Positions 23,786-32,914 of a stretch of DNA of 64,000 nt are shown piece after piece. Origin of the DNA: Acidovorax sp. A79 (GTDB lineage: Bacteria > Pseudomonadota > Gammaproteobacteria > Burkholderiales > Burkholderiaceae_C); the NCBI RefSeq assembly GCF_041154505.1, contig NZ_AP028672.1:5248501-5312500 (forward strand), in the 5' to 3' direction. Both the position numbers and the translations under genes were made by a program. Position 1 is the stretch's first letter. Each line of letters opens with the position of its first letter. A model generated the notes under the pieces. That model ran no database searches, had not been told where the DNA came from, and saw nothing but the letters and a program-made list of their open reading frames with translations.

Positions 23786-25179
23786 GGCCGGGGCCACCAG
23801 AGTATGGCCAGCAGGCCGGGGCCGCCGGCGCGGGCCTCCAGCCGCAGCCGGCCCCGGTGGCGTTCCGCGATCGACCGGGCGATGGCCAGGCCCAGGCCCG
23901 AGCCGCCCGCCACGGCCTGCGAGCCGCGCCGGTAGCGGTGGCCCAGGGCGTCGCGCTCTTCGGGCGGGAGGCCCGGGCCGTTGTCTTCCACGCTCAGGCT
24001 CCAGCCCAGGCTGTCGCCAGCGGCCGACACGGTGATGGTGCCTTGCTCCGGGGTGTAGGCGATGGCGTTGGCCGCCAGGTTGGTGAGCGCCTCGCGCAGC
24101 AGCCCGCTGTCCGCTACGGCGGCCAGTTCGGCCGTGGCGGTGTGGATGCCGAAGTCGATCTGCTTGGCGCGGGCCTGCGGCAGCAGTTCCAGTGCCACGG
24201 TGCGCAGCAGCAAGGCCAGGTCGCAGGGTGCGAACTCCACCGCGGCGGTGTCGCTGCGCCCCAGGGCCAGCAGCTGCTGGGTGCTGCGCGTGGCGCGCGC
24301 GATCTCGCCGCCCAGGGCTGCCAGCGTGTCCTGAAGCCGGGCCGCATCGGGTTCGCGGCGTGCGTAGTCGATCTGCATCTGCAGCGTGGTGAGGTGTGTG
24401 CGCAGCTGGTGCGACGCATCGTCGAGGAACTGGCGCTGCTGCGCCACCAGGTCCTGCGTGCGCGCCATCTGCTGGTTGACGGCGGTGACCAGCGGGCGGA
24501 TGTCCGCGGGCAGTTCGGCGCCGGCGACCGGTGTCATGTCGTCAGGGCTGCGGGCCTGCACCTCGCGGGCCAGGCGTGCCAGGGGGCGCAGCGCCAGGGC
24601 CAGCGTGGCCGCCGTGCCCAGCACCATGAGCGCCAGCACAAGGCCATCGCGCAGCGCGGCGCGGCGGACGAAGCGGCGCGTGAACTCCTGCCGCGACTGG
24701 GTGCTTTCCGCCACCTGCACCAGCACGCTGCTTGTCCCGGGGGCGGATGGCGGCCCTTCCATCGCGCGGCGGTAGGCAGCCAGGCGCACGGATTCTCCAA
24801 AGTAGGTCGCATCGTAGAAGCGCGGCACACCGGGCTCCAGCGGCCCCGGCGGCAGGGGCAGGTCGGCGTTGCCCAGCTCCACCAGTCCATCCGACGATGC
24901 CACGCGGAAATACACGTGTCCGCTGGCCGTGAGCTCGAAGAATTCCAGCATGCTGTAGGGCAGCTCGGCCGAGAGCCCGCCCGAGGCGGTGGAGATGTTG
25001 GCATCGATGGACTTGAGCGCGCCCAGCAGCGAGCGGTCGTAGGCCGCGTTGGCGGCCTCCAGCGCGTCGTGCCGGGTCATCCACAGCTCCACGCCCGTCA
25101 CCACGGCCAGCAGCGGCAGCAGCAGGCACGCCAGCATCCGCCACAGGCTGGCACGGCGCAGGCGTGCGGCCAGGCCCAT
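23782..25179 (-). CDS. TctE-like sensor histidine kinase
   Basis: A 465-aa inner-membrane kinase. Helix 1 (MLACLLLPLLAVVTGVELW) and helix 2 (about residues 180-200, DGLVLALMVLGTAATLALAL) enclose a periplasmic 2CSK-type sensor. A HAMP-like linker, the H-box DDASHQLRTHLTTL (phospho-His), the N-box LTNLAANAIAYTP, and G-boxes EDNGPGLP and GGSGLGLAIA follow. It should phosphorylate the regulator encoded just upstream (gap 2 bases). Related TctE/BctE kinases control tricarboxylate uptake. Confidence 0.9.
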   Translation of the reverse strand: MGLAARLRRASLWRMLACLLLPLLAVVTGVELWMTRHDALEAANAAYDRSLLGALKSIDANISTASGGLSAELPYSMLEFFELTASGHVYFRVASSDGLVELGNADLPLPPGPLEPGVPRFYDATYFGESVRLAAYRRAMEGPPSAPGTSSVLVQVAESTQSRQEFTRRFVRRAALRDGLVLALMVLGTAATLALALRPLARLAREVQARSPDDMTPVAGAELPADIRPLVTAVNQQMARTQDLVAQQRQFLDDASHQLRTHLTTLQMQIDYARREPDAARLQDTLAALGGEIARATRSTQQLLALGRSDTAAVEFAPCDLALLLRTVALELLPQARAKQIDFGIHTATAELAAVADSGLLREALTNLAANAIAYTPEQGTITVSAAGDSLGWSLSVEDNGPGLPPEERDALGHRYRRGSQAVAGGSGLGLAIARSIAERHRGRLRLEARAGGPGLLAILWWPRP

Positions 25180-25181
25180 GT

Positions 25182-25850
25182 TCAGTGCGATTCCAGTGCG
25201 TAGCCCAGGCCGCGCAGCGTGACGATGCGCACGCCGCTGCCGTCGAGCCGCTTGCGCAGGCGGTGCACGAACACTTCCACGGCCTCGGGGTGCACGTCGT
25301 CATCGTCGGAGAACACGCGCTCCAGGATCTGCTGCTTGGAGAACGGCTCGCCGCTGCGCTGCACCAGCACGCGCAGCACGGCCTGCTCGCGCGGCGACAG
25401 CGCCAGGGGTTCGCCCTGCAGCACGAATTGCCTGCGCGCGCTGTCGTACGCCAGCGGGCCACATGCCAGGCGCGGGTGGTCGGTGCCGCGCGCGCGGCGC
25501 ACCAGGGCGTGCAGGCGCGCCTCCAGCTCGGCCAGCTCGAACGGCTTGGCCAGGAAGTCGTCCGCCCCGGCATTGAGCAGCCGCACGCGCTCGTCCAGCG
25601 AATCGCGCGCGGTGAGGATCAGCGTGGGCAGGCGCTGGTCGCGGTCGCGCAGGCGCTGCAGCACCGCGTGGCCGTCCAGGCCCGGCAGGCCCAGGTCCAG
25701 GACCAGTGCGTCGTAGTTGTCGTGCTGCTGCAGCGATCGGTCGGCCAGGCGGCCGTCATTCACCCATTCCACCTGGATGCCCGCGTGCTCCAGCGCGCGG
25801 CTGAGCCAGGTGCCCAGGCTGTGTTCGTCTTCGGCCAGAAGGATGCGCAT
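25182..25850 (-). CDS. TctD-like OmpR-family response regulator
   Basis: A 222-aa regulator. The receiver domain begins MRILLAEDEHSLG (acidic pocket), with phospho-acceptor Asp in YDALVLDLGLPGLDGH and Lys in FLAKPFELAEL. The winged-helix DNA-binding domain is LSPREQAVLRVLVQRSGEPF through VEVFVHRLRKRLDG. It is transcribed with the kinase. The 161 bases upstream, before the second Bug gene, show no clear terminator, so all four genes may form one unit. Confidence 0.92.
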   Translation of the reverse strand: MRILLAEDEHSLGTWLSRALEHAGIQVEWVNDGRLADRSLQQHDNYDALVLDLGLPGLDGHAVLQRLRDRDQRLPTLILTARDSLDERVRLLNAGADDFLAKPFELAELEARLHALVRRARGTDHPRLACGPLAYDSARRQFVLQGEPLALSPREQAVLRVLVQRSGEPFSKQQILERVFSDDDDVHPEAVEVFVHRLRKRLDGSGVRIVTLRGLGYALESH

Positions 25851-26011
25851 GGAGGGGATGCTAATGCTGTTGTGCAGTGCCATCGCCGAGGCACGTGCGC
25901 CCGGGCCGCAGGCCTGGCGCGCCCCGCCAGCGCCACCGTGGAACTGGCTTTGCCAGGCCACGGGTGGCGTCCTCCTCTGGGGGGAAGACGCGAAGCAACT
26001 CAAGGGGCTTC

Positions 26012-27025
26012 CTAATCCGGCTTGACCTGCGCGCGCTTGAGCACCTTCTGCCAGCGCGCCTGCTCGGAGGCGATGAACTGCGCGAACTGCGCCGGCGTGC
26101 CGCCGATGGCTTCGGCCGCATCGCCGCTCAGGCGCTTGAGCGATTCCGGCGCCTTGACGGCCTTCATGGTTTCGGCGGCCAGCTTGTCCAGGTGCTCCTG
26201 CGTGAGGCTGGCCGGGGCCAGCATGCCGTACCACTGCGTCATCTCGAAACCCGGGAAGCCCTGCTCGGCCACGGTGGGCACATCGGGCAACTGGGGCAGG
26301 CGCTGGGTCGATCCCGTGGCGATGCAGCGCACCTTGCCCGACTTGATGAAAGGCAGCATGGCGGCGGCGCCCACGGAAGCGGCGTCAAGCCGGCCCGAGA
26401 GCAGGTCGGTCATCATGGGGCCGGTGCCGCGGTAGGGCACGTGCAGCATGAAGATCTCGGCCGTCATCTTCAGGTACTCGAAGGCCAGGTGGCCGGCGCT
26501 GCCGTTGCCCGCCGAGCCGTAGCTGAGCTTGGCGGGGTTCTTCTTGGCGTAGGCGATGAATTCCTTGAGGTTCTTGGCCGGCACGTCGGGGTGCACGACG
26601 TACAGGCTGGGCACCTTGGCCAGCAGGCTCACGGGCTTGAAGTCCTTGTTCGCGTCGTAGGGCAGCTTGTCGAAGATGTACGGGTTCACGGCGAGCGTGC
26701 CGATGTGGCCCAGGATCAGCGTGTGCTGGTCGTCGGCGCGCGCCACCTCCTGCATGGCGATGTTGCCGGCCGCACCGGGCTTGTTGTCCACGAACACGCT
26801 CTGGCCCAGCGTCTTGGTCAGCTCGGCGGCGGTGGAGCGGGCGACGATCTCGGAGCTGCCGCCCGGCGCGAAGGGCACGACGAAACGCACCGACTTGGAA
26901 GGCCATGCGGCCTGTGCCGACACCGATGCGGGCAGCAGGCCGCCCAGCGCCAGGGCGCCGCCGGCACCGAGCAGGTGGCGGCGGTTGGGGTGGAGGGTGT
27001 GGGAATGGGGGGTGTCTGTAGGCAT
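26012..27025 (-). CDS. Bug/TctC-family periplasmic solute receptor (second)
   Basis: A 337-aa exported receptor. The leader NRRHLLGAGGALALGGLLPA (possible Tat substrate) ends near VSAQA. The mature protein opens WPSKSVRFVVPFAPGGSSE and has GQSVFVDNKPGAAGNIAMQE and FMLHVPYRGTGPMMTDLLSG, all standard Bug marks. ATG 27025 has GGAG about 9 bases upstream. It is the promoter-proximal gene of the bug-tctD-tctE-bug set. Ligand unknown, probably a carboxylic acid. Confidence 0.9.
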   Translation of the reverse strand: MPTDTPHSHTLHPNRRHLLGAGGALALGGLLPASVSAQAAWPSKSVRFVVPFAPGGSSEIVARSTAAELTKTLGQSVFVDNKPGAAGNIAMQEVARADDQHTLILGHIGTLAVNPYIFDKLPYDANKDFKPVSLLAKVPSLYVVHPDVPAKNLKEFIAYAKKNPAKLSYGSAGNGSAGHLAFEYLKMTAEIFMLHVPYRGTGPMMTDLLSGRLDAASVGAAAMLPFIKSGKVRCIATGSTQRLPQLPDVPTVAEQGFPGFEMTQWYGMLAPASLTQEHLDKLAAETMKAVKAPESLKRLSGDAAEAIGGTPAQFAQFIASEQARWQKVLKRAQVKPD

Positions 27026-27149
27026 GCTTGTCTCCGTGAAAGCCATCAAGGCGTGACAGCCGCCATGGTGCGCGCCGCGTGCTTTCGGAATGCTGTCAGT
27101 CGGCCTGGGGTTTTCCCGGGGGGCGCGGCCAGGGCGCCCGAGCGCCGGG

Positions 27150-28469
27150 TCAGGGGAGCGCGGCCACCGCGGTGCCGCTGAGCACCGCCCCTTCCAGCGT
27201 GGCGGGGTAGGGGCCGTCCACATAGTCACCGCAGGCCGAGAGCCCGGGCAGCACCTGCATGCCGGGGCGTGCAAGGCCGGGCGTGCAGGCAAAGGTGGCG
27301 CGTTTTTCCACCACCGTCTGTACGGGCGACAGGGAGCCGATGCCCAACTGCGCGGCGGCTTGCCGCAGCACCTGCTGTTCGATGTGGGTGCGCTCGCCTT
27401 CGCTGGCGCTCACCACGAACGCGAGCAGGCCCTGGTTGCCGTCCAGCTGGCCACGGTCGAACACGAACTGCGCGGGGCTGTCCGGGGCGCTGCGCAGCGC
27501 CAGCATGGGCTGGGCCAGGCGCGCACCCGCCCCGTGGGCGTAGACGGTGGTGATGGCCTCGAAGTGCAGGGCGTCGGCCAGGGCGCTCCACCGGCCGGCA
27601 CTGGCCAGCCCCGCCATGCCGGCCACACCCGCCACGAGCCGGCTGGCCTCCCACGAAGGGCATGCGAGGGTCACGTGGTCGAACACCTCCGGTGCATTGT
27701 CCGTGGCGCCCGGCGCACCAGCGGCGCCGACGACCTGCCAGCGCCCGGCGTGCTGCGGCTGCAGCCGCTGCACGCGCTGGCCGGTGAGCACCTGGTGGCG
27801 GCCCTGCGCCTGCAGCCAGCGCGCCGCAGGCTCGGGAAAAAGCGCGCCCAGGTCGGCGCGCGGCAGCAGCAGGTTGGAGCCGCCGCGCCCGCTGAACAGG
27901 CTGTCTTGCAGCACGCGCAGAAACACCTGGCCGCTGGCCTGGTGCGCCGGGGTGTTGAGGGCCGACACACACAGCGGGTCGATGAACTCTGCCATGAGGC
28001 GGGGCGTGAGCGGTGCGCACAGGTCGGCCACCGAGGTCGTGGGCGCGCAGCGGAATCCCCTGATCTGCCAGGCGGTGGCGGTGCGCAGCAGGGCCAGCTT
28101 GTCGCGCCAGCTCCAGCCCCTGGCGCGCGCGATGCCCAGCAAGGCATCCAGTGGGGGCGGCAGGTCGGGCAGCCGCAGTCCCTGGCCATCCGGAAACTGC
28201 AGCGTGAGCGGCAGGCGCAGCAGCGCGGTGCTGGCGTCCACCCCCACCAGGCGCATCAGGCGCAGGCTTTCGGCGTAGGCGCCGATGAGGATGTGCTGGC
28301 CGTTGTCGAGCGTGACCACCTCGCCCCCCGGCAGCGTGGCGGGCACGGCACGCGCCCGGCCGCCCACGGTGCGGGCGGCTTCGAACACCGTGACCTCGCG
28401 GCCCGCCTGGGCGTGCGCGATGGCCGCGGCCATGCCGGCCCAGCCCGCGCCGATGACGGCGACTTTCAT
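27150..28469 (-). CDS. hpnE: hydroxysqualene dehydroxylase HpnE
   Basis: A 439-aa FAD-dependent amine-oxidase/desaturase-fold enzyme. The dinucleotide motif VAVIGAGWAGMAAAIAHAQ is at the N-terminus, followed by VFEAARTVGGRARAV, and ADLGALFPEP and a C-terminal GDYVDGPYPATLEGAVLSG typical of the family. HpnE reduces hydroxysqualene to squalene, the last step before hopanoid cyclisation. It lies 19 bases after hpnD, forming a small operon. Confidence 0.9.
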   Translation of the reverse strand: MKVAVIGAGWAGMAAAIAHAQAGREVTVFEAARTVGGRARAVPATLPGGEVVTLDNGQHILIGAYAESLRLMRLVGVDASTALLRLPLTLQFPDGQGLRLPDLPPPLDALLGIARARGWSWRDKLALLRTATAWQIRGFRCAPTTSVADLCAPLTPRLMAEFIDPLCVSALNTPAHQASGQVFLRVLQDSLFSGRGGSNLLLPRADLGALFPEPAARWLQAQGRHQVLTGQRVQRLQPQHAGRWQVVGAAGAPGATDNAPEVFDHVTLACPSWEASRLVAGVAGMAGLASAGRWSALADALHFEAITTVYAHGAGARLAQPMLALRSAPDSPAQFVFDRGQLDGNQGLLAFVVSASEGERTHIEQQVLRQAAAQLGIGSLSPVQTVVEKRATFACTPGLARPGMQVLPGLSACGDYVDGPYPATLEGAVLSGTAVAALP

Positions 28470-28488
28470 GGATGCTGCCGCACGGCCG

Positions 28489-29328
28489 CTACATCCGTCC
28501 GAGCGCCTGCACCTTCCACGCCAGCCAGAACTTGCGCAGGGGTGTGAGGCGGATGCGCTGGTGCAGCACCTGGAAGTTCTCGTGCTCGATCTCGCGCAGC
28601 AGCGTGCGGTAGATGCTGGCCATCATCAGGCCGGGCTTCTGCGCGCGGCGGTCGGCATCGGGCAAAAGGGCAAACGCCTCGTCGTACAGGCGGTGCGCGC
28701 GCTCGGCCTGGAAGCGCATGAGCGCGGTGAAGCGGTCGGAGTAGGTGCGCTTGAGGACCTCGTGCGCCTTCACGTCGAACTGCTGCAACTCGCTCACGGG
28801 CAGATAGATGCGGCCCAGCATGGCGTCTTCGCCCACGTCGCGGATGATGTTGGTGAGCTGGAAGGCCAGGCCCAGCGTGTGGGCGTACTGCGTGGTGCGC
28901 CCGTCGGTCTGGCCGAAGATGCGCGCCGTGACCTCGCCCACGATGCCGGCCACCAGGTGGCAGTAGCCCTTGAGGCCCGCGAAGTCGAGGTAGCGTGTCT
29001 GCTCCAGGTCCATCTGGCAGCCATCGATGACGGCCTGCAGGTGGCGCTGCTCGATGCCGTATTCGGCGGTGTGCGGCATCAGCGCCAGCATCACGGGGTG
29101 GGCGGGCTGGCCGGCATAGGCCTTGGCCACTTCGGCCTGCCACCAGGCCAGCTTGGTGCGCGCCACGCCGGGGTCACTGACCTCATCGACCACGTCATCC
29201 ACCTCGCGGCAGAACGCATAGAACGCCGTGATGGCCGCGCGGCGCGGCGCGGGCAGGAAGAGAAAGGCGTAATAGAAGCTGCTGCCCGAGGCCACGGCTT
29301 TTTGCTGTACGTACTGCTGCGGTGTCAT
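28489..29328 (-). CDS. hpnD: presqualene diphosphate synthase HpnD
   Basis: A 279-aa trans-isoprenyl diphosphate synthase-fold enzyme. The two Asp-rich motifs are FCREVDDVVDEV and LTNIIRDVGEDAMLGRIYLP. It condenses two farnesyl diphosphates to presqualene diphosphate. ATG 29328 (MTPQQYVQQK) matches the usual family start; ATG 29346 would add six residues. It is followed by hpnE. The third enzyme, hpnC, is 4.4 kb away. Confidence 0.9.
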   Translation of the reverse strand: MTPQQYVQQKAVASGSSFYYAFLFLPAPRRAAITAFYAFCREVDDVVDEVSDPGVARTKLAWWQAEVAKAYAGQPAHPVMLALMPHTAEYGIEQRHLQAVIDGCQMDLEQTRYLDFAGLKGYCHLVAGIVGEVTARIFGQTDGRTTQYAHTLGLAFQLTNIIRDVGEDAMLGRIYLPVSELQQFDVKAHEVLKRTYSDRFTALMRFQAERAHRLYDEAFALLPDADRRAQKPGLMMASIYRTLLREIEHENFQVLHQRIRLTPLRKFWLAWKVQALGRM

Positions 29329-29419
29329 GGGGCGGAATTGTCCCATGGCGCACCCCGCGCGGCGGGGATCCGCGGTTTGGCGCGCTTTTGGCCCCTGGCG
29401 CTCTTCCATCCAGCGCGAG

Positions 29420-29439
29420 TCGCTACTTTTTTGATAGCG
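29420..29439 (-). repeat. fragment of the dispersed repeat (copy E)
   Basis: On the minus strand it reads GCTATCAAAAAAGTAGCGA, matching the AGCTAT-A-run-TAGC arm of the repeat seen in full at 8982-9038. It lies between the 3' end of the serine dehydratase gene and the start of hpnD. Confidence 0.4.
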
Positions 29440-29460
29440 ATGGGGCGGTGTGGTGGCGCC

Positions 29461-30861
29461 TCAGCATTCGACCACGTTCACCGCCAGCCCGCCGCGCGAG
29501 GTCTCCTTGTATTTGACCTTCATGTCCGCGCCGGTCTGCATCATGGTCTTGATGACCTTGTCGAGCGAGACCACGTGCTGGCCGTCGCCGCGCAGCGCCA
29601 TGCGGGCGGCGTTGATGGCCTTGATGGCGCCCATGGCGTTGCGCTCGATGCAGGGAATCTGCACCAGGCCGCCCACGGGGTCGCAGGTCATCCCGAGGTT
29701 GTGTTCCATGCCGATCTCTGCGGCGTTCTCGATCTGCTCGGGGCTGCCACCCATCACGGCGGCCAGCGCGCCGGCGGCCATGGAGCAGGCCACGCCCACC
29801 TCGCCCTGGCAGCCGACCTCGGCGCCCGAGAGCGAGGCGTTCTCCTTGTAGATGATGCCGATGGCGCCGGCGGTGAGCAGGAAGGTGGCGATGCCGTCCT
29901 CGTTCGCGCCTGGAAGAAAGTTCACGTAGTAGTGCAGCACGGCCGGTATCACGCCGGCGGCGCCGTTGGTGGGGGCGGTCACCACGCGGCCGCCAGCGGC
30001 GTTTTCCTCGTTGACGGCCATGGCATACAGGTTCACCCAGTCCAGCATGGACAGCGGGTCGCGCAGGGCGGCCTCGGGCGAGCCGCTCAGGCTCTTGTGC
30101 AGTTCGGCCGCGCGGCGGCGCACCTGCATGGGGCCGGGCAGGTGGCCGGTGCTGGCGCAGCCGCGCTGCACGGCGGCCGCCATGGTCCGCCAGATTGCCA
30201 TGAGCTGGCGCCGCACCTCGCCGGCGCTGCGCCAATGCTCTTCGTTGGCGGCCATGAGCTGGGCCGGTGTGAGGCCGCTGGCCTGGCATTGGGCCAGCAG
30301 CTCGGCCCCGGTGCGAAAGGGGTAGGGCAGGCCCCGGGCGTGGCCCGCGGCATCGGCCCCGCAGGTGGCTGCCAGATTGAGCACGCGCTCCCCCGAGGCG
30401 TCGGTCACGAAGCCGCCACCCACCGAGTAGTACTCGCGCTGGGCAATTTCCCGGCCCTGTGCGTCAAAGGCATGCAGGCACAGCCCGTTGGGGTGCAGCG
30501 GCAGGCTCCTGCGCCTGAACAGCAGATGGTCTTTTTCCACAAAGGCAATGGCGCGCTCGCCCAGCAGGGCCAGCGACTGGCGGCCGCGGATCTCGGCAAT
30601 GGCGGGGGCGATGCGGTCCGGGTCGATGTGGTCGGGCTCGTACCCGGCCAGGCCCAGCAGCACGGCCTTGTCGGTGCCGTGGCCCACGCCCGTGGCCGAC
30701 AGCGACCCGAACAGCTCCACCGTGACACCGTGCACGGCGGCCAGCCCCACGCCATCCCGCAGGTGGCAGGCAAACTGCCGCGCCGCGATCATGGGCCCCA
30801 CGGTGTGGGAGCTGGACGGGCCGATGCCGATCTTGAAGAGGTCGAAAACGCTGACGGACAT
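29461..30861 (-). CDS. sdaA: L-serine ammonia-lyase (iron-sulfur type)
   Basis: A 466-aa enzyme that deaminates L-serine to pyruvate and ammonia using a [4Fe-4S] cluster. The N-terminal beta domain starts [20 protein letters not shown]. The catalytic alpha domain contains [14 protein letters not shown] and the cluster Cys in [15 protein letters not shown] and IPCIERN. The length is normal for the single-chain form. ATG 30861 fits the family; ATG 30873 is also in frame. Neither has a strong ribosome-binding site. A long leader with a perfect hairpin lies upstream. Confidence 0.93.
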   Translation of the reverse strand: MSVSVFDLFKIGIGPSSSHTVGPMIAARQFACHLRDGVGLAAVHGVTVELFGSLSATGVGHGTDKAVLLGLAGYEPDHIDPDRIAPAIAEIRGRQSLALLGERAIAFVEKDHLLFRRRSLPLHPNGLCLHAFDAQGREIAQREYYSVGGGFVTDASGERVLNLAATCGADAAGHARGLPYPFRTGAELLAQCQASGLTPAQLMAANEEHWRSAGEVRRQLMAIWRTMAAAVQRGCASTGHLPGPMQVRRRAAELHKSLSGSPEAALRDPLSMLDWVNLYAMAVNEENAAGGRVVTAPTNGAAGVIPAVLHYYVNFLPGANEDGIATFLLTAGAIGIIYKENASLSGAEVGCQGEVGVACSMAAGALAAVMGGSPEQIENAAEIGMEHNLGMTCDPVGGLVQIPCIERNAMGAIKAINAARMALRGDGQHVVSLDKVIKTMMQTGADMKVKYKETSRGGLAVNVVEC

Positions 30862-30927
30862 GGTGTGTGGCATACCGGGTAGGTTTTGGGGATGCGTGGA
30901 ACCCCTGGGGCCCTGGTCCATGGAAAG

Positions 30928-30956
30928 CAGCGATGGCGCGGGTGGCGCCATCGCTG
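30928..30956. other. 12-bp perfect hairpin in the leader of the serine dehydratase gene
   Basis: CAGCGATGGCGC and GCGCCATCGCTG pair perfectly around a 5-base loop, 67 bases before the start codon. There is no U-run after it on either strand, so it is not a standard terminator. It may be an RNA regulatory element or a protein-binding palindrome. I could not match it to a known riboswitch. Confidence 0.5.
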
Positions 30957-31224
30957 TTCTCGAGGCAACAGCATCTTTCGCACTGCCGGTACTCTTGGTG
31001 CCCGCAGTGGGCGCGAGGCTAACCGTGCAGGCGCCGGCCGGCACACGCGTAATCCCTGATGAGCGGGGCCCCGGGTCCATCACCCTGCGCGGCGTTGCAC
31101 GTGCTGAACTTCAATATTGATAGCAAAATATTGAACGGGCAAAAGCGGTAGCGGCGCTTTTGCCGTATCGCTCTGGCCGCTCCCACCAGGCCGCATGGCG
31201 CGGCTTGTCACCCATGAATGTTTC

Positions 31225-31596
31225 TTACAGTGGGGTGGGCCGGGCCGCCACGAGTGCGAGGGACACCGTGGCCTGGGGTGTGCACGGCGAAGGATGCGGC
31301 GTGATGCGGGGGAGTGTGGGCCAGCGCGCGGCCCGTGGGCGCAGCACCGCCAGCACGGCGGCCCGGGCGGCGGGGCCGCGCACGAACACGTCGCACGACA
31401 GGATGCTCCGGGGATCGGCGCCGGCTTCGCGCAGCAGGCGCTCGGCCGCCGCGAGCACCTGCATGAACTGAACATGGTCGTTCTCCCGCCCGCCGGGCGG
31501 TGAATCAGAGGCCATGCAGGCCACGCGGATGGAGAGCGTGGTGCGTGCATGCCATACCCCCACGCACAGGGCCCGCGCGGCATGTCCCGCCGTCAT
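31225..31596 (-). CDS. possible Rid/YjgF-family protein
   Basis: A 123-aa frame from ATG 31596. The stretch VQFMQVLAAAERLLREAGAD followed by PRSILSCDVFVRG matches the helix-then-strand pattern of Rid (YjgF/YER057c) proteins, which deaminate enamines and imines. The first part and the last 30 residues are Pro/Arg-rich and less convincing, so this could be a decayed gene. A shorter start at 31515 is possible. It lies divergently from the LysR gene, a common arrangement, and near serine dehydratase, which makes the enamines Rid proteins remove. Confidence 0.45.
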   Translation of the reverse strand: MTAGHAARALCVGVWHARTTLSIRVACMASDSPPGGRENDHVQFMQVLAAAERLLREAGADPRSILSCDVFVRGPAARAAVLAVLRPRAARWPTLPRITPHPSPCTPQATVSLALVAARPTPL

Positions 31597-31868
31597 GCGG
31601 GGCCTTCGCTGCGGAGGTGCCCCGGTTGCAGCCCGCTCGCGGACAGCGCCCTCGCGGCCTGGGAGGCGGCCCATGGCGCGAAGAACCACCGGGCGTAGCC
31701 TCTGCGCCAGGGCGCTGGCGAGGGCGGACGGCAGGGCACGGCCACCGGTGCCGTGCACACCCGGCACATAATGAGTAAATCTATCCAGTCCGCAGGTGGG
31801 TTTCGATGCATGCCGGTGATCGTACGGAGCACGCCAGCCTGTGACTATCGACAATATTTCGTCCAATC

Positions 31869-32840
31869 ATGAATTCAGCTCATGGAAAAAGCGGTGCCGG
31901 CCTGCCGCCCGCCGGTCCGGGCGGGGGCAACGGCGCACGCCGCCTGCCGCCGCTGAACATGCTGCGTGCGTTCGAGGCGGCAGGGCGCCTGCTGAGCGTG
32001 ACCCATGCGGCCCGCGAAATGAGCGTGACGCAGAGCGCCGTGAGCCACCAGATCAAGGCCCTGGAGTCCTGGCTGGGCGTGGCCCTGGTGGCGCGCGAAG
32101 GCCGTAGGCTGGCGCTCACCACCGCGGGCGCGGCGCTGTTGCCCGGGCTCACCCGCGCACTGGATCTGATGGCGCAATCCACGGCGGGCATCGAGCGGCT
32201 CACGCGGCGCGGCACGCTGGTGGTGAATGCCACGTCCACGCTGGCCTCGCAGTGGCTGATCCCGCGGCTGGCGGGTTTTTGCGCACAGATGCCGGGGCTG
32301 GACGTGCAACTGGTCACCACGCTAGGCCACCTGGATTTCGAGCCCGCCCAGTACGACGTGTCGATCCGCTGCTTCGCCGACAGCGAGCTGGCGGCGCTGC
32401 CCGCGCGCGCGGGCTGGCGGGACGTGGCGCTGGGGCCCTTCATCCCCGACAAGCTCACCCCCGTGTGCAGCCCGACCCTGCTGGCGGGCGATGGGGCGAT
32501 GGAGTCGCCGCAGGGGCTGGCGCGGCATACCCTGCTGCACAGCCGGTCCACGCCGGTGGCCTGGCAGCGGTGGCTGGAAGAGGCGGGCGCGCCAGGCCTG
32601 CAGCCTGCGGGCGACCTGGTGTTCGACCACGCGCACCTGAGCGTGCAAGCCGCCATCCAGGGTCTGGGCGTGGCGCTGGGCAACCCCCGATTTCTGGGCG
32701 ATGCGCTCGCGGGCGGCCTGCTGGTCATGCCGTTTGCCCAGCGCCTGTCGGGCGAGAAGAACTACTACTGGCTGCGGCCCGCGCGCGCGGCGGATGACCC
32801 GGTGTCGGTTGCGTTCTGCGCGTGGCTGGCGGTGGCCTAG
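31869..32840 (+). CDS. LysR-family transcriptional regulator (GcvA-like)
   Basis: A 323-aa regulator. After a Gly/Pro-rich 25-residue N-terminus comes the winged helix-turn-helix (LPPLNMLRAFEAAGRLLSVT, MSVTQSAVSHQIKALESWLG). A type 2 periplasmic-binding fold effector domain follows (STLASQWLIPRLAGFCAQMP, GLGVALGNPRFLGDALAGG). The LNMLRAFEAAGR and AVSHQIKALE text is typical of the GcvA subgroup. It is divergent from the Rid-like gene and may control it. Ligand unknown. Confidence 0.92.
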   Translation: MNSAHGKSGAGLPPAGPGGGNGARRLPPLNMLRAFEAAGRLLSVTHAAREMSVTQSAVSHQIKALESWLGVALVAREGRRLALTTAGAALLPGLTRALDLMAQSTAGIERLTRRGTLVVNATSTLASQWLIPRLAGFCAQMPGLDVQLVTTLGHLDFEPAQYDVSIRCFADSELAALPARAGWRDVALGPFIPDKLTPVCSPTLLAGDGAMESPQGLARHTLLHSRSTPVAWQRWLEEAGAPGLQPAGDLVFDHAHLSVQAAIQGLGVALGNPRFLGDALAGGLLVMPFAQRLSGEKNYYWLRPARAADDPVSVAFCAWLAVA

Positions 32841-32914
32841 CCGGTGAGCGCGGGCAGCCGGCGCACGCCGGTGCTCCATGGGTTCAAGGCAAGGGCGGCC
32901 GCACCGCGTTCGGG

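Noticed and set aside
28285..30882. Long rightward frame across hpnD and the serine dehydratase gene
   Set aside because: It is a shadow of two well-supported genes on the other strand, with an implausible His/Val/Gly composition.
31045..31085. CTGATGAG motif suggesting a hammerhead ribozyme
   Set aside because: The required GAAA core and the three stems are absent.
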